A stretch of 62,265 nucleotides of DNA from Burkholderiaceae bacterium. GTDB taxonomy: Bacteria; Pseudomonadota; Gammaproteobacteria; Burkholderiales; Rhodocyclaceae. The position numbers were made by a program, and so were the translations under genes. Below the pieces are notes generated by a model. That model was not told the DNA's origin and ran no database searches. It was given only the letters and a program-made list of their open reading frames with translations. The first letter of the stretch is position 1; each line of letters starts with the position of its first letter. The stretch is taken from assembly GCA_021738065.1 (NCBI GenBank), contig JAIPCT010000009.1:1-62265 (forward strand). The letters are read 5' to 3'. Shown here one piece after another: positions 9,499 through 18,442 of the stretch.

Positions 9499-10260
9499 GT
9501 GCGCTTCGCTTCCCTCGGCAGCGGTAGTCGAGGCAATGCCTTGCTGGTCGAAGCCGGCACTACCCGGATACTGATCGATGCCGGTTTTGGGCCGCGCGAA
9601 ACGGCGCGACGGCTGGAGCGCTTGGGCATCGCCACCAGCCAGGTTGACTCCGTGCTGGTGACGCATGAACACTCGGATCACCTCGGAGGCGCTTTCGCCT
9701 GCGCCAGACGTTTCGGCTGGTCGATTTTGATGACCCACGGCACCCTTGCCGCTTCTCGCGACGATGGTGGTGAAGTGCCTGTCACGCTGATCGATAGCCA
9801 TGCGCCGTTTGCCATTGGCGACATTTCCGCGCAGCCTTTTCCAGTGCCCCATGATGCGCGCGAGCCGGTGCAGTTTGTTCTGACTGACGGTAGGCAACGG
9901 CTGGGAGTGCTGACCGACGCCGGCCATGTCACACCGCATATGGTCGCGATGCTGGAGGGTTGCAATGCGCTGGTGCTGGAATGCAATCACGATGCGAGGA
10001 TGCTGGCGCAAGGAAGCTATCCACCGGCTTTGAAGCGCAGGGTTGGCGGTCTCTGGGGGCATCTGGACAATTCTGCCGCCGCCTCGTTGCTGGCGAAAGT
10101 GAAAAGTTCGAATCTGCGCCATGTCGTGGCCGCGCATCTTTCCGCGGAGAACAATTCTTCCGAATTGGCGCGGACTGCCTTGGCCGCCGCGCTTGACTGC
10201 GAGACCGACTGGATCGGAATCGCAACCCAGGATGCAGGGTTTTCCTGGCGCGATCTTTGA
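9499..10260 (+). CDS. Metallo-beta-lactamase fold hydrolase, YycJ/WalJ-like
   Basis: 253 residues starting at GTG 9499, ten bases after bamC. The N-terminus MRFASLGSGSRGNALLVE is typical of the YycJ subfamily. The metal-binding motif THEHSDHLGG has His56, His58, Asp60 and His61. YycJ proteins are thought to act on DNA or RNA ends (5'-exonuclease reported in Firmicutes); the role in proteobacteria is less clear. It is probably the third gene of the dapA-bamC operon. Confidence 0.85.
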   Translation: MRFASLGSGSRGNALLVEAGTTRILIDAGFGPRETARRLERLGIATSQVDSVLVTHEHSDHLGGAFACARRFGWSILMTHGTLAASRDDGGEVPVTLIDSHAPFAIGDISAQPFPVPHDAREPVQFVLTDGRQRLGVLTDAGHVTPHMVAMLEGCNALVLECNHDARMLAQGSYPPALKRRVGGLWGHLDNSAAASLLAKVKSSNLRHVVAAHLSAENNSSELARTALAAALDCETDWIGIATQDAGFSWRDL

Positions 10261-10373
10261 TTCGGCCAAACTGAAAACCAGTTGCAAGGCTCGGGGTCGG
10301 CCCGGCCTTGGTTGTTCGTGAAGAATGCCGACAACAAAGCATCCACTATCGTGCCGGTGAGGTTTTCCCGGAG

Positions 10374-10856
10374 CTACAGACCGGTGGTATTGATTCTCAG
10401 GCAGGGACGCGAGAGTTTCCAAATCTCTTCGAAACGCTTCCGCCACGGGTGTATCGAGATCGGGTCATCGAGAACGAGAGCGCTGCGGGGCTGGTCGACA
10501 TGGAAGCGGCGCACACCATGCCCTTCGTCGGCGAGGACGTGGGTGTCGGCGAGGTGACGAAGATCGTCGGGGCTTTGTCTCATTTCAACGAGATGCGAAT
10601 AGCGCGCGATCAATTGCATCAGGCGCGTGGTGTTGCGTTCCAGCGGGCCCGGGTCGTGCAGCACGATCCGGATTCTGCGCGGGCCGCCCATTCGCAGAAA
10701 ACTGGCCAGGGCCTCCAGCCGCGCCTGCTCATCCAGCCGCAGCGCCACAAGATCGCGGTCGAAAATAAGTACCTGATGCACGGCCCGCGCCAGGACCAGG
10801 TCACAGGCGTTGCGATATTCGACCTCGCTGGTAAGCAGTGTATAGACGGGGTTCAT
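10374..10856 (-). CDS. DUF7931-like protein, orphan
   Basis: 160 residues from ATG 10856 (MNPVYTLLTSEVEYRNACDL). Visible blocks are QVLIFDRDLVALRLDE, RIRIVLHDPGPLERNTTRLM and a C-terminal DDPISIHPWRKRFEEIWKLS. This pattern resembles the domain that follows an acetyltransferase domain in some betaproteobacterial proteins and also occurs alone; no catalytic residues are recognisable. A longer upstream extension of the frame is rejected because it reads back over rlmD. It is divergent from rlmD with a 147-base gap that should hold both promoters. Confidence 0.6.
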   Translation of the reverse strand: MNPVYTLLTSEVEYRNACDLVLARAVHQVLIFDRDLVALRLDEQARLEALASFLRMGGPRRIRIVLHDPGPLERNTTRLMQLIARYSHLVEMRQSPDDLRHLADTHVLADEGHGVRRFHVDQPRSALVLDDPISIHPWRKRFEEIWKLSRPCLRINTTGL

Positions 10857-11003
10857 GGTCAGTGCATGGTGCTCCGGAAGGGAAAACCGTTCTGCCTTGA
10901 ATGGAGGGTGGGCGGCCTTTCGCCCGTGTAATTTATGCAACGACAGGGACGCGCTCGAGGCCCGATTATAATCACAGCCCTTTTCGACGGGCTTGACTGA
11001 CAA

Positions 11004-12302
11004 ATGCCGCTTGCTGATATCGAGTCTCTGGACCATGAAGGACGCGGCGTCGCCCATGTCGACGGCAAGGTAGTGTTCATTGACGGTGCCTTGCCCGGTG
11101 AAACGGTCGAGTATGCAAGTCATCGGCGCAAAAAGAGCTACGAAGAGGCGCATGCACTGACCGTGATTCGGGCCTCAAGTCAGCGGGTCGCGGCGCCTTG
11201 CCCGCATTTCGGTCTCTGCGGAGGCTGTTCGATGCAGCACCTCAATCTCGCGGGTCAGACCGCGGCCAAGCAGCGCATTCTGGAAGATGCGCTGTGGCAC
11301 ATCGCCCGCATTCGAGCGGAACAGATTTTCCCGCCGATCGCCGGCTCTGGCAGCGGGTATCGGCTGCGCGCCCGACTTTCGGTGCGCCATGTCGCCAACA
11401 AAGGCGGCACCCTGGTCGGCTTTCGCGAAAAGCACAGCAGCTACGTGGCGGTAATGGATTCATGTGCGGTGCTGCCACCCCATGTTTCGCAACTGATACC
11501 CGCGCTGAAGCGCTTGATCGATGGCATGTCGCAGCCGGATCGCATGCCGCAGATCGAGGTAGCGGTGGGTGGGACACGGACTGTGCTGCTGTTGCGCCAT
11601 CTTGAGGCACTGACGGAGGACGATCTGGATCGCCTGCGACTCTTTGCCGATGCCCATGGGATTGTCTGGTATCTGCAATCGAAGGGCCCCGAAACCGTCA
11701 CTCTGTTTCATCCGGCCGATGCGCCGCTGCCAAGCTACGAACTGCCGGATTTCGGTCTCGAAATGCTGTTCCATCCCACCGAGTTCACACAGGTCAACCT
11801 TGGCGTCAATCGCATGCTGGTGCGTCGCGCCATGGCCATGCTGCAGCCAGTGGCCGGCGAGCGGATTGCCGATCTGTTCTGCGGGCTGGGGAACTTTTCC
11901 CTGCCGATTGCACGTCTGGGCGCGCGCGTGCTCGGCATTGAGGGAAGTGCGGCTCTGGTCAAGCGCGCCCACGAGAACGCGGTGCGCAACGGTTTGGCGG
12001 AGCGTTGCGAATTTGCTGTTGCCAATTTGTTCGAGGCGACCGAAGAGAGCATTTCGGCTTTCGGTGTGATCGACAAGCTATTGATCGATCCGCCGCGCGA
12101 AGGGGCGATAGCGGTGGTCAACGCCTTGCCGATGGAAGGTGGCCCGCGGCGCATCGTGTACGTTTCTTGCAGTCCGGCGACGCTGGCGCGGGACGCAGCG
12201 GTGCTGGTTGATGTGAAAGGCTATCGTTTGATTGGTGCCGGCATTGCGAACATGTTTCCGCACACTTCACATCTCGAATCGATCGTGCTGTTCGAAAAAT
12301 AA
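11004..12302 (+). CDS. rlmD: 23S rRNA (uracil-1939-C5)-methyltransferase RlmD
   Basis: 432 residues. An N-terminal TRAM domain ([24 protein letters not shown], about 10-33, written here in pieces by family knowledge) precedes iron-sulfur cysteines Cys66, Cys72 and Cys75 ([10 protein letters not shown]). The SAM-binding motif is [13 protein letters not shown] and the catalytic cysteine lies in [12 protein letters not shown]. It methylates U1939 of 23S rRNA with SAM. Its terminator is the perfect palindrome just downstream. Confidence 0.93.
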   Translation: MPLADIESLDHEGRGVAHVDGKVVFIDGALPGETVEYASHRRKKSYEEAHALTVIRASSQRVAAPCPHFGLCGGCSMQHLNLAGQTAAKQRILEDALWHIARIRAEQIFPPIAGSGSGYRLRARLSVRHVANKGGTLVGFREKHSSYVAVMDSCAVLPPHVSQLIPALKRLIDGMSQPDRMPQIEVAVGGTRTVLLLRHLEALTEDDLDRLRLFADAHGIVWYLQSKGPETVTLFHPADAPLPSYELPDFGLEMLFHPTEFTQVNLGVNRMLVRRAMAMLQPVAGERIADLFCGLGNFSLPIARLGARVLGIEGSAALVKRAHENAVRNGLAERCEFAVANLFEATEESISAFGVIDKLLIDPPREGAIAVVNALPMEGGPRRIVYVSCSPATLARDAAVLVDVKGYRLIGAGIANMFPHTSHLESIVLFEK

Positions 12303-12315
12303 AGGCTTGCAAACG

Positions 12316-12345
12316 CAAGAACGGCGACCCGGGTCGCCGTTCTTG
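12316..12345. terminator. Bidirectional terminator between rlmD and the BI-1 gene
   Basis: A 30-base perfect palindrome: CAAGAACGGCGACCC followed at once by its reverse complement. It lies 14 bases after the rlmD stop and before the convergent membrane-protein gene. There is no strong T run, so efficiency is uncertain. Confidence 0.7.
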
Positions 12346-12362
12346 TGCCGCATTGCTTTCGC

Positions 12363-12387
12363 TCGCCGTATCGCCAGCGCCGACTTT
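12363..12387 (+). repeat. Dispersed repeat copy 2 (intergenic)
   Basis: GCCGTATC followed by GCCAGCGCCGACTTT, between rlmD and the convergent BI-1 gene and just past the terminator palindrome. Confidence 0.8.
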
Positions 12388-12401
12388 CCAGCCGGTCTGC
12401 G

Positions 12402-13100
12402 TCAGTCGCGATCGCCGCTGAAGGCCATCAACAGGTGCAACAGATTGACGAAGATGTTATAGACATCCAGGTAAACGGCCAGCGTCGCGGAAATGTAGTT
12501 GGTTTCCCCGCCGTGCACGATGCGGCTGATGTCGTGGAGTATGTAAGCCGAGAAAATGACTATCGCAATCGCGGAAATCGCCAGTGCCAGTGCCGGAATC
12601 TGGAAGAAGATATTGGCGACTATCGCCACCAGCAGAAGTACAACGCCGGCGAACAGAAATTTTCCGATATTGGAAAAATCCCGCTTTGTCGTCGATGCGA
12701 CACCGGCCAGCGCGACAAAAATTGCTCCCGTGCCACCGGCGGCCATCGCGATCAGCGAGCCGCCGTTGGAGAACCCAAGTGCAACTTTCAGGATGCGCGA
12801 CAACATCAGGCCCATGAAGAAGGTAAAGCCGAGCAGCAAGACGACGCCCATGCCGCTGTTCTTGGTGCGCTCAATTCCCCACATGAAGCCCCAGGCCACG
12901 CCGAGAAACAGCATGAATGCGATGAAGGGGCTGCCGGCGAGGAAGGAAAAATTCAGTTGTACGCCGACCAGAGCGCCGGCGACGGTGGGCGCCATCGACA
13001 AGGCGAGCAAGGCATAGGTATTGCGCAGGACCCGATTCTGGCGCTGCGCAAGATCGACATCGGCGGTTTGGGGGTAAGTGTGAACGTTGTCCATGGTCAA
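12402..13100 (-). CDS. BAX inhibitor-1 / YbhL family membrane protein
   Basis: 232 residues with about seven membrane segments and the family signature near the C-terminus (SAYILHDISRIVHGGETNYI, then LAVYLDVYNIFVNLLHLL). The first 25 residues are polar. BI-1 homologues are inner-membrane proteins linked to calcium leak and stress tolerance; the bacterial role is not firmly known. A Shine-Dalgarno-like GAGGAGG lies just before the start on the minus strand. Single gene, convergent with rlmD and downstream of tRNA-Ser. Confidence 0.88.
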   Translation of the reverse strand: MTMDNVHTYPQTADVDLAQRQNRVLRNTYALLALSMAPTVAGALVGVQLNFSFLAGSPFIAFMLFLGVAWGFMWGIERTKNSGMGVVLLLGFTFFMGLMLSRILKVALGFSNGGSLIAMAAGGTGAIFVALAGVASTTKRDFSNIGKFLFAGVVLLLVAIVANIFFQIPALALAISAIAIVIFSAYILHDISRIVHGGETNYISATLAVYLDVYNIFVNLLHLLMAFSGDRD

Positions 13101-13166
13101 TTCATCCTCCTCAAACGATTGAGGACTTCGACAGCAACGTATGCCGGCAAGTTCCCAGAAAGTGAG

Positions 13167-13256
13167 TGGCGGAAGCGGTGAGATTCGAACTCACGAACGC
13201 CTTGCGACGTTGCCGGTTTTCAAGACCGGTGCATTCAACCGCTCTGCCACGCTTCC
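13167..13256 (-). tRNA. tRNA-Ser (anticodon UGA)
   Basis: 90 bases with the long variable arm of serine tRNAs. The acceptor stem GGAAGCG pairs with CGCTTCC, and CCA is encoded. The anticodon loop CTTGAAA gives UGA, and the T arm contains GTTCGAATC. It lies between two minus-strand genes. Confidence 0.95.
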
Positions 13257-13271
13257 CCAAGGGGGCGAATT

Positions 13272-14075
13272 TTAGCACCGAGGCCGCTTGCGCCCTTGAT
13301 CAGCCTGGTTGAATTTCGAGAAATCAGGTTTCCGCTTTTCGAGAAAAGCGGCAAACGCCTCTTTGGCTTCGGGCGAAGCAAGACGCTGCTTGAACACCTC
13401 GGCTTCGGCGGCCATGGCTTCGTCGATCAGCGGCTGCTGCGCGCGCTTCATCAACTGTTTTGTAAGGAGGATCGACGCGGTCGGTTGCGCAGCTAGTTTG
13501 CGGCAGCGTTCGAGGGCATGATCCAGCACCTCGCCATCGGGCACGATGGCGTTGGCAATGCCGACTTCCAGGGCCGTTTGCGCGGAGAACACTTCACCCA
13601 GCATCAGCATCTCGGCCGCCCGGGCGTACCCCGCACGCAGTGGCAACAGCAGGCTCGAAGCCGCTTCCGGCGTCAGACCGAGATTGGCAAAAGGCAGAGC
13701 GAAACGCGCCTTGGCGGCGGCATAGACGAGGTCGGCATGGAGCAACATCGTGGTTCCGACGCCGATCGCCACGCCTTCAACCGCAGCGACAAAAGGCTTT
13801 TGCAGGTTGGCGAAGCCATTGATGAAGCGAAACACGGGAGCGCTTTCATCCAGCGGCGGCTTTTCGAGAAAGTCCGTCAAGTCGTTGCCGGCGGTGAAAT
13901 TGCCGCCTGCGCCGGAAATCAGGATGACCCGAACTGCGGGATCCGATTCGGCACCGGCAAGCGCATCGGCCATTGTCTGGTACATCGCGGCGGTGAGCGC
14001 GTTCTTCTTTTCTGCGCGCGCCATTTCAATCCAGCAAATGCCGTCGATGTGCTTGATATTGACGCAATCGCTCAT
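13272..14075 (-). CDS. Enoyl-CoA hydratase/isomerase (crotonase) family protein
   Basis: 267 residues. The crotonase pattern is clear: an N-terminal strand with RAEKKNALTAAMY, first oxyanion-hole block GAGGNFTAGNDLTDF, second block VEGVAIGVGTTMLLHADLVY, and FANLGLTPEAASSLLLP. The GNDLTDF block and an Asp-poor active site resemble Delta3,Delta2-enoyl-CoA isomerase-like members, so hydratase activity is not certain. The start ATG overlaps the GST stop (ATGA). It is the third gene of a ligase-GST-crotonase operon and is similar in outline to the crotonase at 54830. Confidence 0.88.
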   Translation of the reverse strand: MSDCVNIKHIDGICWIEMARAEKKNALTAAMYQTMADALAGAESDPAVRVILISGAGGNFTAGNDLTDFLEKPPLDESAPVFRFINGFANLQKPFVAAVEGVAIGVGTTMLLHADLVYAAAKARFALPFANLGLTPEAASSLLLPLRAGYARAAEMLMLGEVFSAQTALEVGIANAIVPDGEVLDHALERCRKLAAQPTASILLTKQLMKRAQQPLIDEAMAAEAEVFKQRLASPEAKEAFAAFLEKRKPDFSKFNQADQGRKRPRC

Positions 14076-14737
14076 TTCTTGGCCTTCGACATATAGGCCT
14101 CCATGGCAGCTTTGCGGTCATCATTCACTTTTTGCGCATGAGGCCGTTCACCGATGCGCTTGAGGTAAGGTTTGGCGTCGGGCAGGAATTCGTCGAGGAA
14201 ATCGCGACCATAGATCTTGCGGGTGGCCTGGCTGACCAGAGGCAGGTGGCACCAGGCAGCGCAATCGGCGTGGGTCAGGCTGTCGCCGCCGAGATAGGAC
14301 GCAAAGCGGGCGCGCCGCTCCAGGCTCTTGAGGCCTTTTTCCAGAAGGATCGCGACCTCCTGCTTGACCTCGTCCGATACGCTGCCCGAAAAGAACGCTT
14401 CGGAATACAGGCGACGTGCCGGCAGTTCGAGATGCAGTTCAAGGTGCTCGATCAGTTCCCTGCATTGGGCGCGCTCGAAAATGTCGCGTGGAAAGAGCGC
14501 GGGTTCGGGCCAGCTTTCCTCGATGAACTCGGTGATGACCTGGGATTCGCTCAGTACGCCCCTGGGCGTCCTCAGAAAGGGAACTTTGCCCATGGGCGAT
14601 TCGGCCAGCATTTCCTCTTTCTGGGAGGGATAGACCAGGGATTCAGTGAACGGAATCTGCTTTTCCAGTAGAGAGAGCTTGACCTTGTTGTAATAGTTGC
14701 TGATGGAGAAACCGCAAAGCGCAATGGGTGTAGTCAA
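14072..14737 (-). CDS. Glutathione S-transferase family protein
   Basis: 221 residues. The N-terminal thioredoxin-like half (ALCGFSISNYYNKVKLSLLE) has the cis-proline segment GKVPFLRT and the glutathione-contact block ESQVITEFIEE. The C-terminal half is helical with SLTHADCAAWCHLPL. The substrate is unknown. It sits one base from the acyl-CoA ligase stop and overlaps the crotonase start by 4 bases, which suggests a role in the same catabolic operon. Confidence 0.88.
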   Translation of the reverse strand: MTTPIALCGFSISNYYNKVKLSLLEKQIPFTESLVYPSQKEEMLAESPMGKVPFLRTPRGVLSESQVITEFIEESWPEPALFPRDIFERAQCRELIEHLELHLELPARRLYSEAFFSGSVSDEVKQEVAILLEKGLKSLERRARFASYLGGDSLTHADCAAWCHLPLVSQATRKIYGRDFLDEFLPDAKPYLKRIGERPHAQKVNDDRKAAMEAYMSKAKK

Positions 14738-14738
14738 T

Positions 14739-16364
14739 TCAGGCTCCTGGAAAACGATAGTCGCTCAGCCGCTCGCGCAACTGAAGTTTGGAAAGCTTGC
14801 CGGTGGCGGTGTGTGGCAATTCATCGACAAATATCACGTCATCGGGTATCCACCATTTCGCGACCTTGCCCTCGTAGAAGGCGATGAGGTCCTCCCGGGT
14901 GACGTCCTTGCCGGCTTTCTTGATCACGACCAGCAGCGGACGTTCGTCCCATTTCGGATGGACGGCGCCGATAACGGCAGCCTCGGCAACGGCCGGATGG
15001 GCGACGGCGATATTCTCGAGGTCAATCGAGGAGATCCATTCGCCGCCTGACTTGATCACGTCTTTCGAGCGGTCGGTAATCTGCATGTAGCCATCGGCAT
15101 CGATGGTGGCGACATCGCCGGTGGGAAACCAGCCATCGACAAGGGCTTCGCCGCCTTCGCTCCTGAAGTAGCCGCTGGTGATCCAGGGGCCACGTACCAG
15201 CAGGTCGCCAAAGGCCTTGCCGTCATGAGGCAGGGCGTTGCCGTCACTATCGGTAATTTTCATTTCGACACCGAAAATGCTGCGGCCCTGATTGAGGCGA
15301 ATGCGATCACGGTCTTTCGCCGGCAGTGTCAGATGCTTCTTCTTGTAGGTGTTGACCGTACCCAGCGGACTCATTTCCGTCATGCCCCAGGCATGCAGTA
15401 CGGTGACGCCAAACAGGTCATCAAAACTGCGGATCATGGCCGGCGGTGCTGCGGATCCGCCAATGACCAGGCGTTTGACGGTCGAAAGCTTGAGTTTGTT
15501 CTCTTGCAGGTGGTTCAACAGCCCGAGCCATATGGTCGGCACGCCGGCCGACATGGTGACGCCTTCTTCCTCGAACATCGAATGCAGACTGGCGCCATCG
15601 AGGTGCGGTCCCGGCAACACCAGCTTGGCTCCGTTCAGTGCGCAGGCATAGGGCAGGCCCCAGGCATTGACATGGAACATCGGCACCACGGGCAGGATGC
15701 AATCGCGCGCCGAGAGTCCCAGCCCATCCGGCACGCTGGAGCCATAGGCGTGCAGCACGGTGGAGCGGTGCGAGTAGAGGACTCCCTTGGGGTTGCCGGT
15801 AGTACCCGAGGTGTAGCACAGCGAAGATGCCGTGTTTTCGTCGAACTCCGGCCACTCATAGTCGTCGGATTGCGCCGCCATCAGATCTTCGTAGCAAAGC
15901 AGATTCGGAATCGCGCACTCAGGCATTTCCTCCCGCTGGCACAGGGCGATCCAGCCCTTTACGGTCGGACACAGCGGTGCCAAAGTCTCGACCAGCTTCG
16001 TAAAATTCACGTCAAAGAAAATGAACCGATCGTCGGCGTGATTGGCGATATAGGCGATTTGCTCAGGGAACAAACGCGGGTTGATGGTATGGCAGATCGC
16101 GGCCATGCCGGACACCGCATAGTAGATTTCGAAATGCCGATGGGTGTTCCAGGCCAGTGTGCCTATCCGGTCCTCGGCCTTGACGCCGAGCGCCAGCAGA
16201 ACCCGCACCAGTTGCCGGGAACGGCGATGGGCATCCGAATAGGTGTAGCGGTGGGTAGCCCCGACCGGCAGGCGAGAGACGATCTCGGTGTCATGGTGAT
16301 TCTGACTGGCGTGCGTCAAAAGGGATGAAATCATCAACTGGCGGTTCATCATCAAGCCTTGCAT
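14739..16364 (-). CDS. Fatty acyl-CoA ligase (AMP-binding, FadD/AlkK type)
   Basis: 541 residues. The adenylate motif is [19 protein letters not shown], the A5 motif [13 protein letters not shown], the A7/A8 segment [19 protein letters not shown] with [15 protein letters not shown], and the catalytic A10 lysine lies in [16 protein letters not shown]. It activates a fatty or related acid to its CoA thioester using ATP. It is first in the operon with the GST and crotonase. Several Met codons exist within the first 11 residues, so the exact start is uncertain. Confidence 0.92.
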   Translation of the reverse strand: MQGLMMNRQLMISSLLTHASQNHHDTEIVSRLPVGATHRYTYSDAHRRSRQLVRVLLALGVKAEDRIGTLAWNTHRHFEIYYAVSGMAAICHTINPRLFPEQIAYIANHADDRFIFFDVNFTKLVETLAPLCPTVKGWIALCQREEMPECAIPNLLCYEDLMAAQSDDYEWPEFDENTASSLCYTSGTTGNPKGVLYSHRSTVLHAYGSSVPDGLGLSARDCILPVVPMFHVNAWGLPYACALNGAKLVLPGPHLDGASLHSMFEEEGVTMSAGVPTIWLGLLNHLQENKLKLSTVKRLVIGGSAAPPAMIRSFDDLFGVTVLHAWGMTEMSPLGTVNTYKKKHLTLPAKDRDRIRLNQGRSIFGVEMKITDSDGNALPHDGKAFGDLLVRGPWITSGYFRSEGGEALVDGWFPTGDVATIDADGYMQITDRSKDVIKSGGEWISSIDLENIAVAHPAVAEAAVIGAVHPKWDERPLLVVIKKAGKDVTREDLIAFYEGKVAKWWIPDDVIFVDELPHTATGKLSKLQLRERLSDYRFPGA

Positions 16365-16485
16365 GGGGCATTCTCCTTATTGTTGTTCTGATTGTCTGGT
16401 GACGAATGGCAACCATAGCATCGGAGTTCCCGGGAGACAATCAAACAAAGCCTTGCCAGTCAAATCGATCGCGGGCGCCTCAAGT

Positions 16486-16502
16486 GTTCCGCTGGACGGA
16501 AC
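16486..16502. promoter_or_regulatory. Palindromic operator candidate upstream of the acyl-CoA ligase operon
   Basis: GTTCCG, 5 bases, CGGAAC: a perfect 6-bp inverted repeat 122 bases upstream of the acyl-CoA ligase start, in the 183-base spacer before queD. The size and form fit a dimeric regulator. No regulator gene is adjacent. Confidence 0.35.
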
Positions 16503-16547
16503 AGCGAAGCAACTCCCAAGGCAAATCAGGGGGCTCGTACGTGATGC

Positions 16548-17000
16548 TCAGGGCAGGTCGTCGCGCGTTGCGTCGGCCCAGCAGTTGGGGGTCTCGTAGA
16601 GACGAATGCGCTCAAGATGCAGATGATTGCCATAGGTGTCGCGGTATAGCGGCTCAAGGATCGAAAAGGCGATCCGCGCCAGATTTTCTGCCGTCGGCAC
16701 GAGATCGAGCACAATCGTCTTGTGGTCCGGCAAGCTGCCGAGAAAATCCATCACTAGGGGATCACCCCGCCAGACCAGAAAGGCGTGATCCCAGGCATCG
16801 ACCACATGTTGCTTGGCGATGGTCTTGACCTCGGAAAAGTCCATCACCATGCCATCGTCGGGGCGTCCCGCCGCATCGATGACGCCGCCACCGAGCGTGA
16901 TTTCAAGCGCGTAGCGATGGCCGTGGAGGTGGCGGCACTGGCTTAGATGATTCGGAATTCGGTGGCCCGCATCGAATTCAAGGCGGCGGGTGATTTGCAT
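16548..17000 (-). CDS. queD: 6-carboxy-5,6,7,8-tetrahydropterin synthase QueD
   Basis: 150 residues. It makes the pterin intermediate of queuosine from dihydroneopterin triphosphate. Family residues are visible: FDAGHRIPNHLSQCRHLHGH holds zinc-ligand histidines (His13, His26, His28) and catalytic Cys22, and the C-terminal block ETPNCWA supplies the pterin-binding region. Length is near the family average. Single gene on the minus strand, divergent from a radical SAM gene. QueE is also a radical SAM enzyme, but the neighbour does not look like QueE. Confidence 0.9.
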   Translation of the reverse strand: MQITRRLEFDAGHRIPNHLSQCRHLHGHRYALEITLGGGVIDAAGRPDDGMVMDFSEVKTIAKQHVVDAWDHAFLVWRGDPLVMDFLGSLPDHKTIVLDLVPTAENLARIAFSILEPLYRDTYGNHLHLERIRLYETPNCWADATRDDLP

Positions 17001-17080
17001 GGTCAGGATGGCCGAGTTTGTGGCAAAGTGGTCGCGGATGTGTGCCGGCAGGCGTGGCGCGCATTATAGCCGCGCACCGG

Positions 17081-17105
17081 CGCCGTCCCGCCAGCGCCGA
17101 CTTTT
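17081..17105 (+). repeat. Dispersed repeat copy 3 (intergenic)
   Basis: GCCGTCCC followed by GCCAGCGCCGACTTTT-type core in the 158-base spacer between queD and the radical SAM gene. Confidence 0.85.
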
Positions 17106-17158
17106 GGGCATCTCCGCAGTCGGTGCAGTTTCTTTCCGGTTCACCTGTTTGGCTCGCC

Positions 17159-18004
17159 ATGCCCCGTATTCTGCTCAAGACCGAAAATCATTCCCGCGAC
17201 AGCGCGGGCATGCGTTACGTGTATCCGGTTATTTCGCGCCGGGCTGGCGGCGTGTCGGTGGGAATCAATCTGAATCCCAACAATGCCTGCAATTGGCGCT
17301 GTATCTATTGTCAGGTTCCCGATTTGGTCCGCGGCGGGCCGCCACCCATCGATCTGTCCCTGCTTGAGAACGAACTGAACACTTTCCTGCAGTGGGCCGG
17401 CGAAGGTGATTTCATGGCGACACGGGTGCCTGCGGGTGCCCGTCAGCTGGTCGACGTGGCGTTCTCGGGGAATGGCGAACCAACCAGTGCGTCGGAGTTC
17501 CCCGCGGCGGTGGCGCTCGTGGAACGCGTGCTGGCGGCGCATGAATTGTCCGGCAAGCTACTGGTGCGTTTGATAACGAATGGCAGCCTGCTGGACCGCA
17601 AGGCCGTGCAATACGGCATCGCGCATATCGGTCGGATGAAAGGTGAAGTCTGGTTCAAGCTCGATTCGGCTACGGCGTCAGGCATGGCTCGCATCAACGG
17701 CACCCGCATGCGTCCGGAAACCGTGTCGCGGCGCCTGAAGTGCTGTGCGGCGCTGGCACCGACCTGGGTACAGACTTGCGTGTTCAAGACCGACGGCAAG
17801 GCCCCTGCGGATCAAGACATGCAGGACTATCTGGCTTTGCTCGCGCCCCTTGCGCCGGCGCTTGCCGGCGTGCTGCTTTACAGTCTGGCGCGACCTTCCA
17901 TGCAGAAGGAGGCCTCCAGTCTGGGGCGGCTCGATGCGCAGTGGATGGAGGCGTTGGCGGACCGCGTCCGTCACCTCGGGCTGACGGTTCGCGTCAGCCC
18001 TTGA
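17159..18004 (+). CDS. Radical SAM protein, COG0731-like
   Basis: 281 residues. The iron-sulfur motif CNWRCIYC (Cys44, Cys48, Cys51; CX3CX2C) is followed by the SAM-binding FSGNGEPTSASEF and the strand LLVRLITNGSLL. SGNGEPT is typical of the COG0731/TYW1-like radical SAM group. The start at 17159 gives a compact N-terminus; upstream in-frame codons run through the dispersed repeat and are rejected. The substrate is unknown. It is divergent from queD, so a tRNA-modification role is possible but not shown. Confidence 0.75.
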   Translation: MPRILLKTENHSRDSAGMRYVYPVISRRAGGVSVGINLNPNNACNWRCIYCQVPDLVRGGPPPIDLSLLENELNTFLQWAGEGDFMATRVPAGARQLVDVAFSGNGEPTSASEFPAAVALVERVLAAHELSGKLLVRLITNGSLLDRKAVQYGIAHIGRMKGEVWFKLDSATASGMARINGTRMRPETVSRRLKCCAALAPTWVQTCVFKTDGKAPADQDMQDYLALLAPLAPALAGVLLYSLARPSMQKEASSLGRLDAQWMEALADRVRHLGLTVRVSP

Positions 18005-18034
18005 GGGGAAGCGTTTAGGAAATCACTGATCAAG

Positions 18035-18122
18035 CCCGTTCGCGTTGAGCCGTGAGTTTGTCGAACGGTCGAAACGCCAGCCTGTCAAATCAAGGGCTTC
18101 GACAGGCTCAGCCCGAACGGTA
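18035..18122. repeat. REP-like inverted repeat
   Basis: Left arm (18035-18065) CCCGTTCGCGTTGAGCC ... TGTCGAA pairs imperfectly with right arm (18097-18122) CTTCGACAGGCTCAGCCC GAACGG. The right arm matches a short repeat widely seen in proteobacterial intergenic spaces. It sits between convergent genes and could act as a transcription end. Confidence 0.65.
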
Positions 18123-18142
18123 GCTACTTGTTCAGCGTTTCC

Positions 18143-18442
18143 TTAGCCCTTTTTGCTTTTGAGGGCAGCCTTGGCGTCTTTCTTGAGTTCCTTGAACAGA
18201 CTCGCCTTGGCGGAGCGCAGGTACTCAATGACCTCGTAGTCCTCGCGCTTGATTTTCTGGATATCGATCTGCTCTACATGAACCAGACGCAGCAGTTGCT
18301 GAACCGGGCGCGGCATGTTGCGACCACTCTCGTAGCGCGATCCGCCGCTTTGGGTCACACCCAGTTTGGACCAGAACTGCTGTTGATTCATGCCCAGCTT
18401 GCGGCGTAGCTCGCGGGCATCGATGGTGTCGCTGGATTTCAT
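18143..18442 (-). CDS. XRE-family helix-turn-helix regulator
   Basis: 99 residues. A helix-turn-helix is visible at about 10-45 (ARELRRKLGMNQQQFWSKLG, then VTQSGGSRYESGRNMP). The C-terminal part is helical and very rich in lysine and alanine (KELKKDAKAALKSKKG), suggesting non-specific DNA contact or an extended dimer helix. No partner toxin is adjacent. Its upstream region is clearly more AT-rich than the surroundings and contains a small palindrome that could be its own operator. Confidence 0.75.
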   Translation of the reverse strand: MKSSDTIDARELRRKLGMNQQQFWSKLGVTQSGGSRYESGRNMPRPVQQLLRLVHVEQIDIQKIKREDYEVIEYLRSAKASLFKELKKDAKAALKSKKG

